Positions 39,908 to 46,707 of a DNA stretch of 46,707 bases are shown piece by piece (the first letter of the stretch is position 1; every line of letters begins with the position of its first letter). A program made the translations under genes and the position numbers. The notes under the pieces were generated by a model. It searched no databases. It saw only the letters and a program-made list of their open reading frames with translations, and was not told the DNA's origin. The DNA comes from an uncultured Lachnospiraceae bacterium. Its GTDB lineage: Bacteria; Bacillota; Clostridia; Lachnospirales; Lachnospiraceae. The stretch spans positions 1 to 46,707 of the forward strand of contig CAMOGQ010000008.1 of assembly GCA_946614165.1 (NCBI GenBank), in the 5' to 3' direction.

Positions 39908-41443
39908 TCAAAGCTCACTTTTATCTACCGTTTCTGACTCTTCCAGGTCTGTTTCCCCGGATTCCTCACTGCTTCCGTAGCTGTAGCCGTAGCCATAGCC
40001 TCCGTAGCCGTAGCGTCCTCCGTAGCCGTAGCGGCCGTAGCCGTAGTTGCCGTAGCCGTAGCTGCTTCCGGTAATGCCGGCCACCGTATTGTTCAGGGCG
40101 GCGCCGATCATGTGGACTCCTGTGCCAGCATGCATTTCCATACCGTCCCGGAGCACATCCTCGGCGGCATAGTCCTGGCGGACCACATAGATGCCGGCAT
40201 CCATCATTCTGGCGACGGAGGCGGCATCCGATACAATGGCACTGGGCGGGGTGTCAAAGATCACAAAGTCGAACTGATCCCTGAGAGTCTTCACCAGGGT
40301 CCGGAACCTTTCACTGTTCAGGTATTCTCCCGGATTCGAGATGCTCTCTCCGCCGGGGATCACCGTAAGATGCCTGCTCTTCCGGTAAGGCATCAGGATG
40401 TTGGGGATCTGGACCTTTCCCTGCAGATAGCCGGACATGCCCAGACCCCTGCCATCCAGAGCCAGCAGGTCTGCGGCGGAGGGATTACGCAGGTCGCAGT
40501 CCACCAGACAGACATTCTTCTCTTTATGGGCCAGGGAGACCGCCAGGTTGGCAGCCACGGTGGACTTGCCTTCCGAAGGCATGGCACTGGTCACCATGAT
40601 CGTCTTAAAACCTTTTTCCTGACAGATCTTTTCCGTTCTGTTCCGCATGGTGCGGAAGGACTCCTGGAAATAGGCAGGCGCCCCCTTGGCGTCTACCATG
40701 ATCCTTTTATCCCGGCCCTGCATGTTGTTCCTGCGCTTAATCTGCATCCTGGGGATGGAACCAAGGCAGGGCATGTTGAAGACTCTCTTCAGATCGTCCT
40801 CGGAATTTATAGTCTTCCGGGCCAGGGCATAGAAGAGGAGGAAGAGAAGGCATAAGGCTGCCGCCCCGGCGCCTCCCATCATGGCCGCCGTCCTGGGACT
40901 GAACCGGTTGGAAGGGCTCTGCGGGACTCCGCTCTCGTCCAGAAGGCGCAGTGTCACTTCGCCGATGACGGGATTGCTGATCTCGGGATAGTTCCGGATC
41001 ACCGACTGCAGGATATCATAGGCCCTCTGGGCGTCATCCGCTATGACTGTCAGCGTGATCATGTTTGTGTTTTCCAGAGCCGAGGCCGAAATCTGCCCGT
41101 TCACGCTGGAAACGCCCAGATCCTGGGCCACTTTAGTCGTCAGAACGCCGTTGGTCAGAAGATAGGGGAAGACACCGCCCAGCTGGGCAGCTGTGGCCAT
41201 GTTGTAGTTTTCCTCGTCATAACCGTAGACACTGACGGCTTTGACGGTAAAGGTGGAATAGGCTGTATACTGGGGCACGTAGGAGTGCCCGGCGTAGAAA
41301 TAGCTCGCAGAAGCAAAACAGCTTATGGCCACCAGAATGATCCACCAGAATCTGAGGAAGGCCTTCCACATCCCGTCTATTGTCTCACGTATATCGATCC
41401 TGGTATCCTCCTGGATCTGCCAGGGTTCAGGATGTCTTTCCAT
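39908..41443 (-). CDS. Wzz-fused BY-type tyrosine kinase with Tyr/Gly tail (second copy)
   Basis: A Wzz-like segment comes first: TM helix AFLRFWWIILVAISCFASASYF, extracytoplasmic region and a Pro-rich second TM near MMGGAGAAALCLLFLL. The kinase domain follows, with Walker A MPSEGKST, Walker A' CLVDCDLRNPS and Walker B FVIFDTPPSA. The C-terminus has a Tyr/Gly-rich stretch of about 35 residues (SYGYGNYGYGRYGYGG and on) and then an acidic tail. The frame is open to 41488; the ATG at 41443 (MERHPEP) has GGAGG five bases before it and is the start, giving 511 residues. That GGAGG belongs to Gly codons of the first kinase's tail. The CpsB-like phosphatase is the expected antagonist. Confidence 0.94.
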   Translation of the reverse strand: MERHPEPWQIQEDTRIDIRETIDGMWKAFLRFWWIILVAISCFASASYFYAGHSYVPQYTAYSTFTVKAVSVYGYDEENYNMATAAQLGGVFPYLLTNGVLTTKVAQDLGVSSVNGQISASALENTNMITLTVIADDAQRAYDILQSVIRNYPEISNPVIGEVTLRLLDESGVPQSPSNRFSPRTAAMMGGAGAAALCLLFLLFYALARKTINSEDDLKRVFNMPCLGSIPRMQIKRRNNMQGRDKRIMVDAKGAPAYFQESFRTMRNRTEKICQEKGFKTIMVTSAMPSEGKSTVAANLAVSLAHKEKNVCLVDCDLRNPSAADLLALDGRGLGMSGYLQGKVQIPNILMPYRKSRHLTVIPGGESISNPGEYLNSERFRTLVKTLRDQFDFVIFDTPPSAIVSDAASVARMMDAGIYVVRQDYAAEDVLRDGMEMHAGTGVHMIGAALNNTVAGITGSSYGYGNYGYGRYGYGGRYGYGGYGYGYSYGSSEESGETDLEESETVDKSEL

Positions 41444-42887
41444 AATGGCCTCCGTATCCATAATTTCCGTAGCCGTAGCCATAACCATAGCCGCGTCCGG
41501 AGCCCGGAAGGGGCAGACCGGAGCGGACGTTGTTGAATATGCAGCCGATCACATGATCTTTATTCCCGTTAAGGGCATCCAGGGCGTCATTGATATCTCT
41601 GGCTTCCACCGTATGCTGGCGGATCACCATGGCACAGGCGTCTGCCACAGGAGCCATTTCCTCGGCGTCTGCCACCAACTGCATGGGCGGGGTATCCACT
41701 ATGATATAGTCATACTCCCGGCGAAAAAGGTCCAGAAGTTCCACAAAGCGGCCGGAAGAGAACATTTCCATGGACTGGGGGGCGCCGGACCTGTTCAGGA
41801 CTGCCTTAAGGGCAGTTCCCGGCACGGGAACACACAGATCTTCCTGTCTGATATCTGCCGGATCCTCGGCCCGGAGGACTTTTGTCAGAGATACAAATTC
41901 CTGATCCTGCATTTTCAGGATCTTATAAAGGGAAGGCTTGCGCAGGTCCGCATCCACTAAAAGGACCTTCCTGCCCTCGTCCGCGATGGCCAGGGCAATA
42001 TTGGCGGCCACGGTGGACTTGCCTTCGTTTTCCAGAACGCTGGTCAGCATAAGGACCTTTGCCTTGCGGCTGTTCATCCTGGATACGATCCTGGCAGCCA
42101 TTCTCTTGACCGACTCGGTGTAGCGGAAGCTGGTGACCGGGTCTGTGATCAGGATACTGGTCTTTCTGTGCCAGTTGCGGATCCGGGAAAAGATATTTCT
42201 GTATTTCTGCTCGTGGTAAAGGGTGGCCAGAATGTGGGTATCCAGCTTCTGCTCCACATCCGCAGGGGTACGGACCGTATCCCGAAGATAGGACAGAAGG
42301 CCCAGGCCAGCTATAACGGCTGCCCCTGCCATGGCCATGACCTGAAGGATTCTTTTAACGGCGGCCATGGGATTGCCGGGATTTTCCGGCACGGCAGGCG
42401 CCTGCAGCATGATCAGGTTAATATCGCCCAGAAGGTCTTCCGAAAAGGTCCTGTAATTTTTCAGGATGGACTTCATCTCATGGAAGGCCATGCCTGGAGA
42501 ATCAGCCGTCACGCTCAGTTCCAGCAGGTTGGAGTTCTCCAGATTCCTGGCGCTGCAGCTGCCGTTGAAGGCCGGGATATCCAGATCCTTGGCCACCACC
42601 TTCTGCATGGCGGAGCTGTTGAGCAGCTGGGCAAAACGCTCTGCGGAGCTGGAGGCAGAACGGAGGTTGCCGTAGACGTTGTTGTCTACCCCTGTCCTGG
42701 TAATGACCATGGTAGCTTTTGTGGTATAGGTGGGATGATAATTTGCATGAATGTAGACATATGTCAGCATTCCCGCCGTGACCATGATCAGACAGATAGC
42801 CAGCCAGTTGCGCAGGATGTCTGTCACTATGGTATAGAGACTTACGTCCCCTTTTTCATAGGATATGTTTTTGCTCTGTTCTGCCAT
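41427..42887 (-). CDS. Wzz-fused BY-type tyrosine kinase with Tyr/Gly tail (first copy)
   Basis: The product of about 486 residues (start ATG at 42887, MAEQSKN, two codons after the upstream stop) has the Wzz N-terminal part with TM helix WLAICLIMVTAGMLTYVYI and a second TM ILQVMAMAGAAVIAGLGLL. The kinase has Walker A ENEGKST, Walker A' LLVDADLRKPS and Walker B YIIVDTPPMQL. The tail is short (GYGYGYGYGNYGYGGHYG). It overlaps the next kinase gene by 17 bases. Having two complete Wzz-kinase fusions in tandem, rather than one Wzz with one kinase, is unusual; both tails can be phosphorylated on several Tyr. Confidence 0.94.
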   Translation of the reverse strand: MAEQSKNISYEKGDVSLYTIVTDILRNWLAICLIMVTAGMLTYVYIHANYHPTYTTKATMVITRTGVDNNVYGNLRSASSSAERFAQLLNSSAMQKVVAKDLDIPAFNGSCSARNLENSNLLELSVTADSPGMAFHEMKSILKNYRTFSEDLLGDINLIMLQAPAVPENPGNPMAAVKRILQVMAMAGAAVIAGLGLLSYLRDTVRTPADVEQKLDTHILATLYHEQKYRNIFSRIRNWHRKTSILITDPVTSFRYTESVKRMAARIVSRMNSRKAKVLMLTSVLENEGKSTVAANIALAIADEGRKVLLVDADLRKPSLYKILKMQDQEFVSLTKVLRAEDPADIRQEDLCVPVPGTALKAVLNRSGAPQSMEMFSSGRFVELLDLFRREYDYIIVDTPPMQLVADAEEMAPVADACAMVIRQHTVEARDINDALDALNGNKDHVIGCIFNNVRSGLPLPGSGRGYGYGYGYGNYGYGGHYGKTS

Positions 42888-42892
42888 AAAAC

Positions 42893-43858
42893 TCACTCTC
42901 TTACAATAACGATCAGGGGGCATGTCCCGGTCTGGGTCTCCTGGTTCCACATATCGACGGAAATGGTATAGCGAACGGTATAGCTGCCCGGCGTATCGGT
43001 CCTTACGGGATTATCGATCTGCACCATATCGGTCCCCACAAAGCGTTCGGTCCCCTGGGGCAGGTTCTCGGCGTAATAATTTCCCGCTCCTCTTACGATA
43101 TCATAATCTCTGCCGCCGATCCGGACACTCTTAAGGAAAGCAGCCGGATCGAAGGCGGCTCCTTTGTCCACATAGACCAGGTAGTCGCTTAAGGTAAACT
43201 CAGGCCCCCGTCCCTGGCTGCTTTCATAAATCTCCACCTGGGTGGAAAAGGACTGCAGATCGCCGGCGCTGTTGGATACCTGGAAGGTCACATCGTAAAG
43301 GCCTGTTTTTTCCACCGTAAAGTCTTCTTCCGGAACGACCTTGATCAGAGAGGTTATATCTCCGTCCAGGCAGTCCCAGGCAGTAAGACCATCCATGACA
43401 TCGTTATAATTCAGCCGGAAGACCAGGGGCGACTCCAGGGTAAAGCGGGGACTGGTATAGTCCGTATAGATCAGCTTCCTGGAGGCGTGGGATACATGGT
43501 TGTCCGAGTCAAAGGCCGCATAGCTGACAAGCCTTGTGTTCTTGCTGACAAAGGGAGAAAGACTTTCCACCAGAAGGCTTTCCGTCACGTCCCCGTCCTT
43601 CCGGTCCCGGGCGGTGATGCCCTCCAGCAGGGCCTCTTCCGGATCCTGAACGCTGACGGATATCTCCTCTTCCCCGATGGTGATCTCCGGGGCGCTGCCG
43701 TCCACCGTCCGTGACAGATGATAGCGGTAGGCACCGAAAATAATGGAGCCGATAATAAAGAAGAGTACGGAGAACCGGGTCAGACGGTTCTGTCGCTCCC
43801 AGATCCCTGGCCTCATGGCCTTATTTTTTTTCTTTTTCCTGCTGCTTGCATTCTTCAT
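42893..43858 (-). CDS. membrane-anchored protein with DUF5011/Ig-like repeats
   Basis: The 321-residue protein has a basic N-terminus (SRKKKKNKAMR), one membrane helix (FSVLFFIIGSIIFGAYRY) and an extracytoplasmic part of beta-sandwich repeats. Two of these carry the DUF5011-like pattern: ITARDRKDGDVTESLL and LTAWDCLDGDITSLI, each followed by strands ending in the usual YTVRY or YDVTFQV. Its place between the ABC exporter and the Wzz/kinase pair, with four bases before the latter's start, suggests a structural partner of the export complex. I know no function for it. Confidence 0.87.
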   Translation of the reverse strand: MKNASSRKKKKNKAMRPGIWERQNRLTRFSVLFFIIGSIIFGAYRYHLSRTVDGSAPEITIGEEEISVSVQDPEEALLEGITARDRKDGDVTESLLVESLSPFVSKNTRLVSYAAFDSDNHVSHASRKLIYTDYTSPRFTLESPLVFRLNYNDVMDGLTAWDCLDGDITSLIKVVPEEDFTVEKTGLYDVTFQVSNSAGDLQSFSTQVEIYESSQGRGPEFTLSDYLVYVDKGAAFDPAAFLKSVRIGGRDYDIVRGAGNYYAENLPQGTERFVGTDMVQIDNPVRTDTPGSYTVRYTISVDMWNQETQTGTCPLIVIVRE

Positions 43859-43909
43859 GTATATATTACCTGTAATTGAGATAGTGTCTGAAAGGTCACA
43901 TGGCCTGCA

Positions 43910-45691
43910 TCAGAAATCTATGGCCAGTTCTGCTGCCTCTTCCCTTGTCAGTTCTCTGACCGAGGTATCCATGACCTTGTAGACCCTTGTACACATGGTA
44001 AGGACCGTAGGCCTGTGGGTGGTAAGGATCACGGTCCTGGTTGGATCTCCTGTCATGATATTAGAAAGGACCCGGCGCTCTGTCGCCACATCCAGGGCAG
44101 AAGTGGCCTCATCCATCAGGATTACCGGGGCGTCCCGCAGGATGGCCCTGGCAATGGCGATGCGCTGGGCCTGGCCTTCCGAAAGGCCTCTGCCCCTCTC
44201 GCCCACACTGGCGTTTATCCCCTCCGGGAGCTTACTGACAAAGTCCCAGGCACAGGCTGTCTTCAGGGCTTCAATGACCTCTTCGTCCGTGGCGTCCTCC
44301 CGGACGCTCCGAAGGTTTTCCGCGATGGTGCCTGTCAGGATGGTATTGCCCTGGGGCACATAGGTCATAAGATGGCGGAGGGAGGCATTCATCCGGGTGA
44401 TCCTGCCGCCCGCTTTTATTACGACGCTGCCTTTCCCGGGCTGCATCATGCCCAGGATGAGACGGACCATGGTGGTCTTGCCCTCGCCGGAGGGTCCCAC
44501 AAGGGCAACGATCTCTCCGGGGGCTGCCCGGAAAGCGGAATCTCTTATAACGCTGTCACCTTCTCTGTAGGCGAAAGTGACATCCTGCATCTCCACTGTA
44601 AATCCGCCGGGTTCATGGAAGTCCGTCCCTGCAGAGCTCAGACGGACTTCTCTCGGAAGGTCCACCAGCTCCCGCACCCTGTGGGCGGAGACAGAGCTGT
44701 TCAGAAAAGAGGGAATCAGTCCCACCAGTGTCCCGAAAGCGCCGGACAGAGCCGACCGCTGCTGCAGGAAGAGGGTCATGGTCCCGTAGGTAATGGATCC
44801 GTTCCACAGAAGGAAGAGGCAGTAGATCATAGCCGCAAACTCTACCCCCATGCCCACCAGAGACATAAAGATACTGGTCTTTATGGAAAAAAGGTTATAG
44901 TCCATGTAGAGGGAACGGTACCGCTGCTGCCACTCCCGGAGCTTGCCGGAGTAATGGCCCGTTATGCCCAGGGCCTTAATGGTATCCATGCTCTGAAATG
45001 TCTCCATCTCAAAGTGCATGACCCTGGAATTCATCTGCTTTGTCTTTTTTCCGTACTCTCTCTGCCTGCCGATAACGACTTTGGAAGCCATCAGCAGAAA
45101 TGGGGCTGAGGCCAGAGAGATCAGGGCCATGACCCTGTCATAGTGGAGGATCAGAAAAAAGGTAGCCAGGAACTGGTAGATACTGATCACGATCCTGGGA
45201 AGCCAGCTGATGGCATTGCCGGAAATGGTCCCTATGTCATTGCCGAAGCGGTTTAATATATCCCCTGTGGAGTACCGGCTCAGAGAAAGCCAGTCCGCAT
45301 CGATGATGTGATCAAAGATCTCCCCCTGGATGTCGTAGTTGATGTCTATGTCCAGTCTGGCTGAGATCCTGCTGATGATACTGTTAAAGACGATCCCGGT
45401 CAGGCCCGATCCCGCGAAAACGGCGATCAGGAGGGGGAGTTTCCCCGTATCCCTTCCTATGATGATATCGATCATGTACTTGGTGACCACGCTGGAGACC
45501 AGGCCCAGAGAGGTGGAAAGCAATCCCAGGACCAGGTAAAAGATGACAGCCCCCTTATAGCGGACTGTATAGGACATGATCCACTTCCAATCGTCCAGGA
45601 TTTCCTTATAAGTCCCGTCCTTCAGACTGGCAAAAAGAGCAGAAAGAGAATAGAATAGCTGTCTGTCCTGTTCCCGGTTATCTGACTCCAT
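43910..45691 (-). CDS. ABC exporter, transmembrane and ATPase domains fused
   Basis: From the ATG at 45691 (AGGAG eight bases upstream; an open frame reaches 46093 but looks non-coding) the product is 593 residues. It has an MsbA-like six-helix domain and an ATPase with Walker A GPSGEGKT, Q-loop YVPQGN, signature RGLSEGQAQR (LSEGQ variant) and Walker B ILMDEATSALD. It is the first gene of the polysaccharide operon. Relatives export lipids, lipid-linked oligosaccharides (PglK type) or peptides. No peptidase C39 domain and no adjacent peptide gene are seen. In a cluster with polymerase but without a Wzx it is a candidate flippase, which is inference. Confidence 0.9.
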   Translation of the reverse strand: MESDNREQDRQLFYSLSALFASLKDGTYKEILDDWKWIMSYTVRYKGAVIFYLVLGLLSTSLGLVSSVVTKYMIDIIIGRDTGKLPLLIAVFAGSGLTGIVFNSIISRISARLDIDINYDIQGEIFDHIIDADWLSLSRYSTGDILNRFGNDIGTISGNAISWLPRIVISIYQFLATFFLILHYDRVMALISLASAPFLLMASKVVIGRQREYGKKTKQMNSRVMHFEMETFQSMDTIKALGITGHYSGKLREWQQRYRSLYMDYNLFSIKTSIFMSLVGMGVEFAAMIYCLFLLWNGSITYGTMTLFLQQRSALSGAFGTLVGLIPSFLNSSVSAHRVRELVDLPREVRLSSAGTDFHEPGGFTVEMQDVTFAYREGDSVIRDSAFRAAPGEIVALVGPSGEGKTTMVRLILGMMQPGKGSVVIKAGGRITRMNASLRHLMTYVPQGNTILTGTIAENLRSVREDATDEEVIEALKTACAWDFVSKLPEGINASVGERGRGLSEGQAQRIAIARAILRDAPVILMDEATSALDVATERRVLSNIMTGDPTRTVILTTHRPTVLTMCTRVYKVMDTSVRELTREEAAELAIDF

Positions 45692-46007
45692 TCTTTCTTC
45701 TCCTTTTATACACGCAAATAAACCGGGTGCCTTTCCCCTTTTTATCGGCCCCCCAGTTCTTTTTCTGTCAATATCCCCGTTTGCCGCTGCGGCCGGTCCC
45801 GAAAGCCCACAATACTGCCGGTCATGCATCGCGGTTGTTATATCTGCCGCCCGAACCTGCACTTCCATTATATGTAGCCCTAAATGCTCTGATAACTGTA
45901 CAAAAGGGCAGTCACCCGTCCAGTGCAGTATGTCCGCCTGTTCATACACAGGTCCGGGTCTGGTCCTGTGCTTCCGGTCCGTCCCCAGCGTACGTTTTAT
46001 CGAACAT

Positions 46008-46066
46008 CTTTCATATTCTATGATGAAAGACTTGTAAAAGCAAGATGCAGAGCGGCGTCTTTCATC
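46008..46066 (-). promoter_or_regulatory. two mutually exclusive hairpins, possible leader switch of the polysaccharide operon
   Basis: In the minus-strand direction the order is GATGAAAGAC (46066-46057), its exact complement GTCTTTCATC (46031-46022), then ATGAAAG (46014-46008). The middle arm can pair with either flank: ten base pairs with the first, eight plus a G-U with the last. A third short stem CTTG/CAAG sits in the first loop. No T run follows. Whether it is transcribed depends on which promoter is used. Confidence 0.5.
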
Positions 46067-46087
46067 TAAAGGAAACTGACAGTTACC

Positions 46088-46101
46088 GTTCAAGCTTGAA
46101 C
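46088..46101. repeat. 14-base perfect palindrome GTTCAAGCTTGAAC
   Basis: A perfect palindrome lies just upstream of the alternative-hairpin region and contains a possible -35 (TTGAAC on the minus strand). It could be a repressor or activator site controlling the polysaccharide operon. No copy is seen elsewhere in the window. Confidence 0.45.
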
Positions 46102-46593
46102 ACCCCTGACGTTTACCGGGGAGTTAAGTCCTTGCAAATACAGTGAATCATTCCTACCGTTGCGCCTGTCTGAAAATGAGCCAAAGATATTCTGATTTTT
46201 AGTATAACTGCTCTCAGCTGCGGCTTTTAGGCCGGATTGCAGGCGGTTCTGAAGAGAGTTCTTCCTGATTCCAAGTGAACTGAAAACTATCCTTTGTCTG
46301 CCGATGGGCATTCAGTGCCCTCTGGCATTCTTTTCTGATCACTCAGAGAAATCATGCCGCCTTGACTGTCCTCTCTTGTTTCGACATGTGCCTTCTGAAC
46401 ATTTCACATACCTGCTTCCATACGTTTACTTCATACATCTTCGTAGTCTTTATAAAACTGATGGCCGTCCAAAGCCTCGGGGGGATTGTCTATCTCCTTC
46501 CGGTTACTCTGTATCTTCTTTCTATACTGGCCCCGGAGGAAGCAGTGAAGGAATTGGTAAAGCTCCATGCTGAGCGCTGGTCGTATGCACAGT

Positions 46594-46707
46594 CTATTCC
46601 TGACTGGTCTTTGTATTTTTTAATTGGAATGTTTGCTGCCTCCTTCCTGCCTGTCTGTACTGCTGGATTTCCGGAAACATTTCATAGAACCGCCTCATTC
46701 CAGAAAT
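46594..46707 (-). pseudogene. possible fragment of a DUF1016/YhcG-like protein
   Basis: At the right edge the minus strand reads GMRRFYEMFPEIQQYRQ, which resembles the FxxMRxFYxxFP segment of the N-terminal domain of DUF1016 (PDDEXK-related) proteins found near restriction systems. The frame ends in a stop at 46594. The continuation in any frame is not recognisable, so it would be a broken gene cut by the window edge. Weak evidence from a short segment. Confidence 0.25.

Larger units (their letters stand above)
45692..46707. other. operon upstream region with structured leader candidate
   Basis: About 1 kb without an intact gene. On the minus strand TTGACA (45766-45771) and GATAAA (45741-45746) are 19 bases apart, a weak promoter. 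Alternative hairpins lie at 46008-46066 and a palindrome at 46088-46101 (separate entries). The palindrome also contains TTGAAC with TTTAGA (46065-46070) 17 bases downstream, another possible promoter. The last 110 bases may hold a gene fragment. Confidence 0.5.

Noticed and set aside
39960-40075. CRISPR-like repetitive stretch (CCGTAGCCGTAG units)
   Set aside because: It is the coding sequence of the kinase's Tyr/Gly tail; units are short, contiguous and without spacers.
43910-46093. Longer N-terminus (134 extra codons) for the first ABC exporter
   Set aside because: The extension has no family resemblance and spans the hairpin region; the ATG at 45691 has a strong ribosome site and the normal family start.

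Overview
The window looks like a chromosomal segment of a moderately GC-rich Lachnospiraceae-type Bacillota (Clostridia). I base this on the gene families: CpsB/YwqE-type PHP phosphatase, Wzz-fused BY-kinases, EpsG-type polymerase, high-molecular-weight rubredoxin and LytTR regulators. Gene starts also carry AGGAGG-like ribosome sites. No rRNA, tRNA, CRISPR array or intact insertion sequence was recognised. Every intact gene I can support is on the minus strand; the only plus-strand genes are two decayed sugar-nucleotide genes.

Left part (1-6.9 kb): a truncated toxin-like gene with a perfect palindrome upstream, a 990-residue primase-helicase-PLD-like fusion resembling TOTE conflict-system proteins, a flavin reductase-rubredoxin protein, an unrecognised pair of small ORFs, and on the plus strand the C-terminal wreckage of UDP-glucose 6-dehydrogenase and UDP-glucuronate 4-epimerase followed by a perfect terminator hairpin.

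Middle part (6.9-16.3 kb): a surface and regulatory block. A LytTR regulator with a degenerate receiver precedes a secreted, C-terminally anchored Ser/Gly/Asn-rich protein and a 52-residue membrane protein. Next come a CpsB-type tyrosine phosphatase with its own promoter and three single-pass membrane proteins built alike (short N-terminus, one membrane helix, acidic linker, C-terminal SH3b or Ig-like domain). An ER-type signal-peptidase-like protein and a large MalT/LAL-type LuxR regulator complete the block.

Right part (16.6-45.7 kb): one continuous minus-strand run of about 26 genes for a complex cell-surface polysaccharide. It is read from 45.7 kb down to a probable terminator at 16.6 kb. 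In transcription order it has an ABC exporter, an Ig-like/DUF5011-type membrane protein, two tandem Wzz/BY-kinase fusions with Tyr-Gly-rich tails, the initiating phosphoglycosyl transferase, an EpsG-type polymerase, and a GT32-GT4 fusion. It continues with about a dozen GT2, GT4, GT8 and GT14 glycosyltransferases mixed with two acyltransferases, a pyruvyl transferase and a metallophosphoesterase, and closes with a Wzm/Wzt-type ABC exporter whose ATPase carries a C-terminal glycan-binding-like domain. No Wzx flippase is visible, so this is a hybrid of the Wzy-dependent and ABC-dependent layouts.

The likely working model is assembly of a decorated glycan on a lipid carrier, length and export control by the Wzz/BY-kinases with the CpsB phosphatase as their antagonist, and export by one of the two ABC systems. 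The surface proteins of the middle block may interact with the product. That last link is inference from proximity.
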